DNA from: Abyssibius alkaniclasticus
GTDB taxonomy: Bacteria > Pseudomonadota > Alphaproteobacteria > Rhodobacterales > Rhodobacteraceae
Assembly: GCF_020447305.1 (NCBI RefSeq)
Contig: NZ_CP095732.1
Span: 806,001-870,000, forward strand
DNA: 64,000 nt
Reading direction: 5' to 3'
Numbering within the stretch: the stretch's first letter is position 1; each line of letters opens with the position of its first letter. Positions 25,377 through 33,517 of the stretch are shown here, piece after piece. Below the pieces are notes generated by a model. It worked only from the letters and a program-made list of their open reading frames with translations, had not been told where the DNA came from and searched no databases. Position numbers and translations under genes: made by a program.

Positions 25377-27550
25377 GCCACCGCCTCGTGCTGGCGGCGG
25401 GTATAGGCCAGATCGGCAATGTAGCGCGCGGCAATTTCCGCGCCGTTTTCATTGCCAAGCCGCGCACAAGCGGCGCGCATATCGGCGCGGGCCGTCTCAT
25501 CCAGCAATGCCGACAACCCGTCATCCACCGCATGAATGTCAAAGCTCGACGCATGAAGCGCCATGCCGTTGATGGCGGCATATTGCGCGCGCCGGGCCTG
25601 CTCATCCTGCTCGCCCGCCTCGTTGGGAATGAACAGGCTGGGCAGGCCCGCGGCCAGAAGGTCGTGGTAAGAGTTATAGCCGACCGCGCTGATCGAACAG
25701 TCAAACCCCGCAAACAGCCGCGGCAGCGGAAATTCCTGCAAGCGCGTGACACCGGCGGGCAGATCTTGCGTTTTCTCGGCGATCAGCCAATCGGCAAGAA
25801 CCACATGCAGGCCATCGGTTGCGGCCAGCCGGTTCAGCACATGGGCGCGGACGCGCGACATGTCAAAATTATTGCCCGCGCCAAGCTGCACCAGCACAGC
25901 CAGACCGTCATCCGGCAGGCCCAGCGCGGCGCGTGCCTCGGCGCGGCTGAGAAGCTCCTCATCCTTCAGATAGCGCACCGGCGGCACGGCAAAGGTTTTG
26001 GCGCGGTGCCTGGTGGTTATGCCCCTGTCCCAGCTTTGCGCAATGTCCTGTGGTTCGATCACCGCGTCAAACGCTGCTTCGCGGCCAATCGTCTCCTCGC
26101 CCGTGCCGGGGGCCCAAAAGCCGCGCCGCATCCAGACTTTCCACAGATTCGCGTGCCGTGACAGGGCCGCGAGCATTCCGCCATAGGGCACATTGCCGTC
26201 GAACATGAAAACATCGGGCCGGTGAAAGGTCAGCGCCGCCTGCACCTCGCGTTCCAGATGGATGTTCCACTCCTCGAACGGCATCCCGATGGATTTGTGA
26301 TAGGGCAGATATTCGGCGTGAATCCCGTCGCGCGCCGCAAGGCCAAAGGCTTTGGACAGAGTCAGGAATACGGGTTCAACCCGTTCGGGCAGCCGCCGTG
26401 CCAGTGCCAGCGAGCGGGTCAGATGCCCCATGCCCACCCCGTTTGAGGTAAAGAACATCACCTTTGGCGCGCGGCCTGGCCGCTGCGGTGCCGCCACCTG
26501 CCGGCCTTTTGGCGGGCCGATCAGGTTTTTGACGCGCGCAACCAGCAGCTTTATGTCGCCAAATTCGCGCGCCCAGGCGGTGCTGCGCTCGGCCTGGGCC
26601 AAAAAGCGCGGCGGGCTGGAATGCAGGTCCAACACCGTATCGCGCACGGCATCCGGCGTGCAGTAAACCGCGCCATCGCCAAAAAGCGGGCGGAAATGCG
26701 GGGCCAGAACCGGCACGGCACCGCTGGCCATCGCCTCCAGAATCGAGCGGCCATAGGCCTCGACCCAATGCGGATGGTGGTGGTAGACGAACATATCGAC
26801 CTGCGCCAGAAAGGCGCGCGGGCTTTGGGCGTTGAAGGGCGAAACCTGCCAGTTGCGCGGCAGCCGGCCCACAATCGCCTCCAGCTCCGGCCCCCAGCCC
26901 ATAAGCCGCACATCAATGCGCGGATCATCGGGATAGGCGGCCAGAAAGCTTTCACGGTCCTGCGGCCATTTCATCGGATCGGGGCGCGAATGGCGGCCAA
27001 TGCGCGGCCTTGCCCCCATGAAGCCCGCGCGCGGCAGCGCCCAGGTATCGCAATCCACCACATTCAGCCAGTCTTGCGCATGAAGTTTGGGGGCATTGGC
27101 GGCGCGGGCAAACTGCGCACGCACCTTTGGGCCGACCGGCGCCCATTCAACATCGCCAAACAACGCGGTGGTGACCGTATCGATCTGCGCCCAGTCGTAA
27201 TAGGGGGTGCCGGTCGCATCCATCAGCGGATGATGGGCGACAAGAAGGGTTCGCCCGGCCTTGATGCGCGGCGGGGTCTGCGGCCAGCGCGTAAAAACCT
27301 GCGGGTGGTGCAAAAGGCAAAGCCGCGCCTCGACCGCGGTATCGGGCGGCACCAGCCAAGCCTTGCCCGCATCAAGCAGCGCGCGAATTTCGGGGTGAAC
27401 CGGGTGCGGATAGCGCAGCACCTCGCCCGCCATCGCCATAAGCGCCACACGATAGCCCGCATTGGCAAGTGCTGCCAGCTCGCCTGCCAAAGCGGTCGAG
27501 CTACCGCCGGGAAAGCGCAGATCACCAACCGCGATAATGTCAAAATGCAT
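25373..27550 (-). CDS. Two-domain glycosyltransferase
   Basis: 725 residues. The N-terminal half (to about 330) resembles GT4-like enzymes: FDIIAVGDLRFPGGSSTALAGE at the start, shown in part as DLRFPGGSSTAL, and HHHPHWVEAYGRSILEAMAS, the donor-site E-x7-E-like segment. The second half is a GT-B/GT28 (MurG-like) domain: FFTSNGVGMGHLTRSLALA, then ISAVGYNSYHDLLAAGLPSL. I set the start at ATG 27550. The frame stays open to 28081, but that extension is low-complexity and lies opposite a better plus-strand gene. Two active sites suggest addition of two sugars. Confidence 0.75.
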   Translation of the reverse strand: MHFDIIAVGDLRFPGGSSTALAGELAALANAGYRVALMAMAGEVLRYPHPVHPEIRALLDAGKAWLVPPDTAVEARLCLLHHPQVFTRWPQTPPRIKAGRTLLVAHHPLMDATGTPYYDWAQIDTVTTALFGDVEWAPVGPKVRAQFARAANAPKLHAQDWLNVVDCDTWALPRAGFMGARPRIGRHSRPDPMKWPQDRESFLAAYPDDPRIDVRLMGWGPELEAIVGRLPRNWQVSPFNAQSPRAFLAQVDMFVYHHHPHWVEAYGRSILEAMASGAVPVLAPHFRPLFGDGAVYCTPDAVRDTVLDLHSSPPRFLAQAERSTAWAREFGDIKLLVARVKNLIGPPKGRQVAAPQRPGRAPKVMFFTSNGVGMGHLTRSLALARRLPERVEPVFLTLSKAFGLAARDGIHAEYLPYHKSIGMPFEEWNIHLEREVQAALTFHRPDVFMFDGNVPYGGMLAALSRHANLWKVWMRRGFWAPGTGEETIGREAAFDAVIEPQDIAQSWDRGITTRHRAKTFAVPPVRYLKDEELLSRAEARAALGLPDDGLAVLVQLGAGNNFDMSRVRAHVLNRLAATDGLHVVLADWLIAEKTQDLPAGVTRLQEFPLPRLFAGFDCSISAVGYNSYHDLLAAGLPSLFIPNEAGEQDEQARRAQYAAINGMALHASSFDIHAVDDGLSALLDETARADMRAACARLGNENGAEIAARYIADLAYTRRQHEAVA

Positions 27551-27639
27551 ACTTGCCCCGGGCCATGTGTCGCGCCATCCTGTTGCAATATTATGCCAGA
27601 AATCCATCAGGACCAAACACCAAACCGGGGCCGCGCCAC

Positions 27640-28107
27640 ATGACAGCACTTGGCAAGAGATTTGCCGCCGCATTGGAGGCCGCCCGCGCGGCGCGCGCAG
27701 CCAACATCCCGGCCAGCGCCCCCGCCAGCACTTCCGCCACGCCAGCCGAAGCACCCCCGCTGAACAGTCGCCGCATGGTGGTTGCCCTGATGTTCGGCCA
27801 AACCCCGGCAGAGGTGGAAACCGCGCTGCTGGCCTTGCGCAAGATCGCGGCGGAAAACGATCATGGCATTGTGATCGTGACCGACCGGCAGGATATAGAA
27901 ATTTTCCAGCACCCGGATTGTATTGCCGAATATCTGCCTGCAATTGACAGGCTTGCCAGCCTGCCCAACCCGCATGACCCCTATCTCTATCTGCAAGACC
28001 GGCTGGCGATTTTGCTGCGCAAATGGGAGCCGGTGCAGGTGCTGCCTTTTGGCGACCGCTCCGTTGATATGTTTGCCGCATTTAAGGCCGCGCAGCCCAG
28101 GGCGTAG
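27640..28107 (+). CDS. Conserved-looking protein of unknown function
   Basis: 155 residues. An Ala/Ser/Pro-rich N-terminal region (about 1-45) leads to a compact alpha/beta stretch: MVVALMFGQTPAEVETALLALRKIA, of which the core VVALMFGQTPAEVETAL is most regular, then HGIVIVTDRQDIEIF, a Rossmann-like strand-helix-strand pattern. It ends with a basic/aromatic helix. It diverges from the glycosyltransferase with 89 bp between starts, so they may share control. I recognise no family; a link to glycan synthesis is only suggested by position. An ATG at 27553 would overlap the glycosyltransferase region and is less likely. Confidence 0.6.
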   Translation: MTALGKRFAAALEAARAARAANIPASAPASTSATPAEAPPLNSRRMVVALMFGQTPAEVETALLALRKIAAENDHGIVIVTDRQDIEIFQHPDCIAEYLPAIDRLASLPNPHDPYLYLQDRLAILLRKWEPVQVLPFGDRSVDMFAAFKAAQPRA

Positions 28108-28160
28108 CCGAAAAATTTTTGTCGCTATATATTAAATGCGCGAAATAGATGGTAATATCG

Positions 28161-28190
28161 CCCGATTGAAGCCCTGACGGGGCAATCGGG
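28161..28190 (+). promoter_or_regulatory. Hairpin overlapping the ribosome-binding region of the next gene
   Basis: Perfect 8-bp stem CCCGATTG / CAATCGGG (28161-28168, 28183-28190) with an inner CCC/GGG stem. It ends 7 bp before ATG 28198 and includes part of the G-rich stretch that would be the ribosome-binding site. Confidence 0.5.
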
Positions 28191-28197
28191 GGCAGTC

Positions 28198-28521
28198 ATG
28201 GCCAAGAAAATTTCAGCATGGGCAATGGTCTTGCGGGCGTTCTTGCTGACGCTGTTTACCGGCTCGCAGCTCAGCCAGACGCAGGCGCAGGGCAACCCCG
28301 ATAACCAGGCCTGGACCTATGCCGCCTCGATTGGCACAGCAGCGGCGATGCGCGAATATCTGCGCATGTATCCAAACGGTGCCCATATAGAGGAAGCCAT
28401 TCGCGTGCTTATTGCAAGTGGTGAGATTGGGCCTGGAACAACGCCCTATGTTCGTCCGGTTGAACAGCTGAGCGCGCCGCCGAATCTTGTTCCGCCCATC
28501 GTCGCAGAGACGCCATATTAA
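28198..28521 (+). CDS. Small secreted protein with a YL-x-x-YP motif
   Basis: 107 residues. A signal peptide (about 1-31, ending QTQAQG) is followed by WTYAASIGTAAAMREYLRMYPNG, whose key part is REYLRMYPNGAH. That W..A...GT..A...YL..YP.G pattern is a tandem-repeat module I associate with secreted caspase-domain (C14) and Sel1 proteins of proteobacteria. The rest is Pro-rich. Only one copy of the module is present. A caspase-Sel1 gene lies 3 kb away on the other strand. The function is unknown. Confidence 0.65.
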   Translation: MAKKISAWAMVLRAFLLTLFTGSQLSQTQAQGNPDNQAWTYAASIGTAAAMREYLRMYPNGAHIEEAIRVLIASGEIGPGTTPYVRPVEQLSAPPNLVPPIVAETPY

Positions 28522-28543
28522 AGCGCAATCTCGGGAATTGGTC

Positions 28544-29182
28544 ATGAAAAGAACCTCACTACGGATTACGTCTTTCATGCTAATTGCAGTCGCCGTGGCT
28601 GGCTGTGATTTTCGTATGGTTGATGATCAAATGCGAGATCTTTCAACCTATTACGAGGAGGGGCGAAAAACGCCAGAGAATGGTCAACTGATTTCGCTTG
28701 AGGGTAGCTACACACAGGCTTTCAATACAGCCGTGCGCAATCTGCGCGCTCAGGACTTTCAGATTGTTGAAGCAGATGTATCCGCAGGGCGGATTGTAGC
28801 CCGTAGCAATAAAACAAACCTGGTTTCCTGCGGAGCGTTGCAATCCGGTCCATTGGGCAGCGTCGCAATTTATGCGGCCAATGCGCCCGTCTCCATTATC
28901 GAAGTGCCGGGCGCTCGTGGGGGCTCGACTTTTGTTCGCCGTGAGTTTTCAAGCATGAGCGATGTGACAATCTTGATTCGCGCTGACGCGACACAAGGCG
29001 GTGCAATCTTTGCAACAATAGCGGAACAGCATAGTGCTACAATCCGAACGGTCCAGCTCAACGACAATGCCGTTATCTACAATGAAACCTTGACGTTTGA
29101 CGGGGCAAGTCGCGCCAAGTTTTCGCGTGGTGTGATCTGTGGTTCAGCGCGCGCAACCCGCGCTATAATCAGGCAAAGTTAG
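28544..29182 (+). CDS. Putative lipoprotein of unknown function
   Basis: 212 residues. The N-terminal signal ends in the lipobox VAGC (Cys21), so a membrane-anchored periplasmic lipoprotein is expected. The mature part looks beta-rich, with no motif I recognise. Codon use is clearly more A+T-rich than in all neighbours (ATT, AAT, ACA, GTA frequent), which points to recent transfer. It follows the small secreted protein by 22 bp. ATG 28544 is chosen because it gives a proper signal peptide. Confidence 0.65.
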   Translation: MKRTSLRITSFMLIAVAVAGCDFRMVDDQMRDLSTYYEEGRKTPENGQLISLEGSYTQAFNTAVRNLRAQDFQIVEADVSAGRIVARSNKTNLVSCGALQSGPLGSVAIYAANAPVSIIEVPGARGGSTFVRREFSSMSDVTILIRADATQGGAIFATIAEQHSATIRTVQLNDNAVIYNETLTFDGASRAKFSRGVICGSARATRAIIRQS

Positions 29183-29196
29183 CAGTTTTGCGCTAT

Positions 29197-30069
29197 TTAG
29201 CTAGCCGAACGCCCCCAGGCCCAGCGCGCCGCTTCGCGCCAGTTTTCGGCTGAAATCGCCCCGGCGGCCCCCAGCGGCGCATAAATTTCGGCCAGCGCGT
29301 GGTAATGGCCCAGATCGGCAATGGCAAAGCGGTTCTGGCGGAAGAAGGCGGCGTTCTGGCGTGACAGGCGCACAATTTCCAGGCCCAAAGCCGCATTTGC
29401 CCGCCGGGTAAGGTCGTGCAGGCGGTCCTGCATCTTGCGCCCGCCGGCCAATGCAAATTTCTCGCGGCCCAATTCCTGATCCGCGTTTTGGCTGCCTAGC
29501 ATGGCGACAAGCGCACCCAGATGCCACCAATCGGCATAGGGCTGATCGCTGCCATAGCTGGCGGCAATTGTCAGTGCAACCTTGGGCGCGCCCTGTTTCA
29601 GCAGCGCAAGCACGTGGTCAAACCCGGCCAGAAACGCCGGGCGCGAGGCATAGTTGAATGCCCAGTCGCACTGGCATAGCGGCATCGTGGCGCTGGGCGG
29701 CAGGCCGGCCTTGGGCATTTCTTCGCCAATAAAGGCGATCAGGTCGCGCCTCTGCCAAAGCTGCGGGCCGGGGCTGGCGGCAAGCGCGCCGGTAACAGCG
29801 TTGCGCGCAAGCCAGCCAATGCGATAGCCCGCCCGCAGCAGCACGGCATCCGGCTCGACCTGCCCGAATTCGGGTTTTGGCAGCACATCGGGCGGCATCA
29901 TCACAACATAGGCCCCCTCCATCGCCTTTAGCGCCGCCAATTGCGCATTGCGGCTGGATGAAGGCACCAGATGGGCGCGCGGCAGGGCCTGACGCAGACG
30001 AAAGCCATAGCCGCGTGGCGGGTTGGGCGGCATCAGCGCAAGGGCTTCAAACCTGGCCAGGGGCTTCAT
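29197..30069 (-). CDS. Unknown protein, last gene of the caspase/glycosyltransferase operon
   Basis: 290 residues, no signal peptide and no recognisable domain. It has alternating hydrophobic strands at the start (GAYVVMMPPDVL) and a helical, Arg/Ala-rich C-terminal part. The pattern around residues 20-150 could be a degenerate GT-A-like fold, but no DxD is clear. Its ATG overlaps the preceding glycosyltransferase-like gene by 4 bp, so the two products likely act together. Confidence 0.6.
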   Translation of the reverse strand: MKPLARFEALALMPPNPPRGYGFRLRQALPRAHLVPSSSRNAQLAALKAMEGAYVVMMPPDVLPKPEFGQVEPDAVLLRAGYRIGWLARNAVTGALAASPGPQLWQRRDLIAFIGEEMPKAGLPPSATMPLCQCDWAFNYASRPAFLAGFDHVLALLKQGAPKVALTIAASYGSDQPYADWWHLGALVAMLGSQNADQELGREKFALAGGRKMQDRLHDLTRRANAALGLEIVRLSRQNAAFFRQNRFAIADLGHYHALAEIYAPLGAAGAISAENWREAARWAWGRSAS

Positions 30070-31361
30070 TCGGCATCAGCCAGCGACAGGGGGTCGAACC
30101 CGCGTTCGACCGCCAGCCAGTCCAGCGTGTCGGCGCGCATATTCTCGAACTGGTCATCGGGTGACAGCGCGCGCAGCAGGTTGGCCATATGATGCGGGGC
30201 AAAACGGTCGCCGCGCAAAACCGCCTGTTCATAGAGCGCCAGCGCGGCTTCGGTATCCACCCCGCCATTCTGCCCATGCTCGGCCATGCGGCCAAGATTG
30301 TTGAATGAGGCGGCCACCTCGTTCAGCACGCCCACATCGAACAGGCGGCGTGCGCGGGCGTGGTCGGCGGCAATGCCGTGGCCTTTCAGATACATATAGC
30401 CAAAGCTGTCCGACATCCACCAATCCATCGGCTCGGGCCCGGTTTCCTTGAACATGCGGCTTTCGGCGGCGGATAAGTCAAACACTTCAATGCCGAAATG
30501 CGTGGCAAGCTGCGCGCCAAGGGCGGCGCATTCCTCGGCCAGCTCATCGGGCGACCAGCGAAAGCCGGTATAGCGGCAGGTGGCGCCGCCCTTGGAAAAG
30601 CGCCGCGCGATCAGGTCGGCCCAGAATCTGTCAAACCACGGGTAAGAGTTGATAGTGGTGAAATCCCAGTCGCTTGCCTGGGTCATGAACACGCCAAGCC
30701 GGGTGCCATACATCAGCCACAGCCCGTTTTCGCAATCGGCCCCAACACTGCAACAGGCGACCAGCCGGCGGATCTGCCGGTCGGGCAGGCTGCGCAAATC
30801 CAGCCGATGATGCACGCCACCCCCGCCGCCAAGCGACAGGCGCACCCCTTCGCGAAAGCCGCAGCGGAAGGCGTGGTAAGGGGTCAGTGCCGGGTTCACA
30901 TCGGAATGCACCTCGGGCACATGCACGCGCGGGCTACCCTTGCCCGCCGCCATATGCGCCCCGATCGCATGGTCGATAGACACCTCTCCCTTTGGCGAAA
31001 GCTCGTGCGTGCGCATTTCGCGGATCATCTTGCCGGGCCAGCATTTCAGGCTGCCATTGCCATAGACCTGCCCGTTGACCACATTCCGGCTGGGCCATTC
31101 CACGCGGCAATTCGGGCGGATGAACGCATCCGGCACATCAAGCTCGAAGAAGGACGGGCGCACCAGAGTGTCGGCATCAACGGTTATCACCTGCGCGCCG
31201 CCGCCCGCTTTCAGCGCCGCCTTGTGGCAGGCATCCAACCCGATCACACCATGCACGCGCTTGGCCCAGGGGGCTTTGGCCAGCAGATCGGCCCAGTAGT
31301 CATCGGCCCAGGGCTCGTCGATCGACATGAAGACAATCGGCAGATCACGCACAAGCGCCAT
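30066..31361 (-). CDS. Glycosyltransferase-like protein with Sel1-type tail
   Basis: 431 residues. The N-terminal half reads like a GT-A glycosyltransferase: VFMSIDEPWADDYWADLL, then VITVDADTLVRPSFFEL, with a DxD metal motif (DAD). The C-terminal part has Sel1-like repeats (FGYMYLKGHGIAADHARARRLF and ASFNNLGRMAEHGQNG). This mirrors the Sel1 repeats in the upstream caspase-like protein, 12 bp away. It overlaps the next gene by 4 bp. Sugar donor and acceptor are unknown. The start at 31361 has only a weak ribosome-binding site. Confidence 0.62.
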   Translation of the reverse strand: MALVRDLPIVFMSIDEPWADDYWADLLAKAPWAKRVHGVIGLDACHKAALKAGGGAQVITVDADTLVRPSFFELDVPDAFIRPNCRVEWPSRNVVNGQVYGNGSLKCWPGKMIREMRTHELSPKGEVSIDHAIGAHMAAGKGSPRVHVPEVHSDVNPALTPYHAFRCGFREGVRLSLGGGGGVHHRLDLRSLPDRQIRRLVACCSVGADCENGLWLMYGTRLGVFMTQASDWDFTTINSYPWFDRFWADLIARRFSKGGATCRYTGFRWSPDELAEECAALGAQLATHFGIEVFDLSAAESRMFKETGPEPMDWWMSDSFGYMYLKGHGIAADHARARRLFDVGVLNEVAASFNNLGRMAEHGQNGGVDTEAALALYEQAVLRGDRFAPHHMANLLRALSPDDQFENMRADTLDWLAVERGFDPLSLADAE

Positions 31362-31373
31362 AAATTCGCGGCC

Positions 31374-33431
31374 CTAACGGTTGACGAGGTTGAAATCCAG
31401 AACGCCGTATTCGGCGATCCAGGCTTCGGCCGTGGCGCGCCCGGCTTCAAGCTGTGCGGCGCTCATGCGCGCCTCGAGCGCGGCCATCTTTTCGGCGGCC
31501 GACTCGGCCACCTGGCGCGAACCGCTTGTGTCGCGCAGCAAGCCGCCCTCATAGGCGATCATGTAATTGGCGTAAGCGGCGGGCAGGTCTTCCTCGACCC
31601 CTTCAAACCCGGCCAGCATATCGCCGATGAACTCATAGGCATTCACAAAGTTGCGTTGGGCCGACAGGCGGAAATAGGCCAGCGCCTGGCGGCCATCGGC
31701 ATCAACCCCCCAGCCCTTCATGAACATGCGGCCAAGCTGCAAGGGCGCATAGGGGTTGCCCTCATCCGTGGCGCGGGTCAGCCAGTAAATCGCCTGCGGG
31801 TAGTTGCGCGTAACCCCCTCGCCCCGCAAATAGGCAAGCCCGACATTGTTCATCGCATCTGACTGGCCGTTGGCGGCGGCGCTCAGATAAAAGCCCAGCG
31901 CGCGGCCCTCATCGGCCTCAACGCCCTGCCCGCGGCGGTAAATATCGCCAAGTGCGGTGACGGCATTGACCTGCCCGTTCTGCGCGGCCACCTCGAACCA
32001 GCGGCGCGCTTCGGCATAGCTTTGCGGCACGCCCCAGCCTTCGCGGTAAAACTCGCCCAGCGCCACGCGCAGATTGCCCATGCCCGCCAGCGCGCCAAGG
32101 CGCAGATATTCGGCGGCGCGGGCTTCATCTATTTCCACGCCACGGCCAATGCGATAGGCTTCGGCAAGGTCGCCATAGGCGGTGGCATAGCCCCGATCGG
32201 CGGCAAGCTGGAAGAAGAACAGCGCCTCTTCGTCGCGCCCCGCAATGCTGAGCGCGCGGGCCAAAAGCCCGGTAATGCGGGCATTGCCCGGGTCATCCTC
32301 CAGCGCCTGAATACAGGCACGAATGGCGGCGCGGGTATTGACCAGATCATGCGGCACACCTTCAACAAGCGCATAGGGGTCATTGTCCGGCGTTGCCAGA
32401 ATATCGCATTGGGTTATCAGCTGCGTCAGCCCGCCCGGCACAATCTGCGCGGTGTCATCGGTGGCAATCTCGATGGCGCCCAGCGGCTCGACACCGGATT
32501 CCTCGAGCAATTGCAACTGGCGGCTGGCCACGGGCGCAAGCTGGTCTTCGGGAAAAAGCTCTACGAAAAGCTGAAAATCGGTCTGGTCGGCGCTGGAGCG
32601 AATGGTGTTCCATGTCACCGAGGCAAGGTTGATATTGCCGGTAACCGCGGCCTGGGTTTCGGCGTCAAGCACAATCGCCGGGTTCGGGTCGAGCCAGATT
32701 TCCTCGGTCGCATTGTCAATATACCACGGGGTCTGTTCGCCATTCGTGGCGCGGCGCACCTTGGCGCGCACCAGGCGCAGGACATCGCGAAAATCCTGGC
32801 GCGGGCCTTCCAGCGTGCTGGCCAGCGCGGCGGTGAACGGGCTGTTTGCACCGGCCCCGTCAAGCGCAACAGCGCCGGGCGAGGTGGCGTAGGAAATTAT
32901 CGTATTTGGCGGCGCCTCGGTCAAAGCCAGCCCCACCCCCGAAGCCTGACCTTCGCCAAAGGGTGAATTGCGGCAGGCATCCAGCACGATCACCAGCTTG
33001 TCGGCCTGCAACTGCGCCAGCTGGTCGATAAGCGTGGGCAGCGCAAAGGCCTGTTCCTGCAAGAAGCTGCGCGAGGTCGGGCGGATATCGGCGGGCAGCA
33101 GATAGTTGATGCCTTCATGCTGAACCCCGTGGCCGGCATAGAAAAACAGGCCAAGCTCGGCGCCCTGCTCATTGGCCGCAATCTCGGCAAAGGTGGCGGC
33201 GACATCGGCGCGGGTCGCATCTTCCAGCAGGTAAATCGAAAACCCCATCGATGAAAGCGCCCCGGCCATTGCGCGGGCATCGTTCACCGTATTGGGCAGC
33301 GTCACGATTCCGGGGTCATCATATACCGAATTTCCGACAATCACCGCCCAGCGGCTTTGCGCCTGGCTGGCTGTGCCCAGAATCAGGGCAATGAACAGTG
33401 TGATTGCACGCATGAATGAGAGGCGGAGCAT
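31374..33431 (-). CDS. Secreted caspase family (C14) protease with Sel1 repeats
   Basis: 685 residues. Signal peptide (about 1-25, ending ASQAQ) sends it to the periplasm or outside. The caspase p20 domain follows: WAVIVGNSVYDD, catalytic His101 in FFYAGHGVQ, and catalytic Cys153 in LDACRNSPF. From about residue 390 there are roughly six Sel1 repeats, for example ALGEFYREGWGVPQSYAEA. Such proteins are often called orthocaspases or metacaspase-like. I chose ATG 33431 because GAAGG lies 9 bases before it. It is 86 bp after the UDP-glucose dehydrogenase gene and probably in its operon. Confidence 0.85.
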   Translation of the reverse strand: MLRLSFMRAITLFIALILGTASQAQSRWAVIVGNSVYDDPGIVTLPNTVNDARAMAGALSSMGFSIYLLEDATRADVAATFAEIAANEQGAELGLFFYAGHGVQHEGINYLLPADIRPTSRSFLQEQAFALPTLIDQLAQLQADKLVIVLDACRNSPFGEGQASGVGLALTEAPPNTIISYATSPGAVALDGAGANSPFTAALASTLEGPRQDFRDVLRLVRAKVRRATNGEQTPWYIDNATEEIWLDPNPAIVLDAETQAAVTGNINLASVTWNTIRSSADQTDFQLFVELFPEDQLAPVASRQLQLLEESGVEPLGAIEIATDDTAQIVPGGLTQLITQCDILATPDNDPYALVEGVPHDLVNTRAAIRACIQALEDDPGNARITGLLARALSIAGRDEEALFFFQLAADRGYATAYGDLAEAYRIGRGVEIDEARAAEYLRLGALAGMGNLRVALGEFYREGWGVPQSYAEARRWFEVAAQNGQVNAVTALGDIYRRGQGVEADEGRALGFYLSAAANGQSDAMNNVGLAYLRGEGVTRNYPQAIYWLTRATDEGNPYAPLQLGRMFMKGWGVDADGRQALAYFRLSAQRNFVNAYEFIGDMLAGFEGVEEDLPAAYANYMIAYEGGLLRDTSGSRQVAESAAEKMAALEARMSAAQLEAGRATAEAWIAEYGVLDFNLVNR

Positions 33432-33517
33432 GGCGATTTACCTTCAATCGAATCAATGAAAATGCGAATTTGACCAGCGCCCAGCCTAGCGCGTTGCCTG
33501 AAAAAAATCGAGATTTA

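Noticed and set aside
27551-28081. N-terminal extension of the glycosyltransferase frame (902 residues in all)
   Set aside because: The extra residues are low-complexity and Cys/Arg/Gly/Pro-rich, and lie opposite a better plus-strand gene. ATG 27550 begins a proper strand of the domain.
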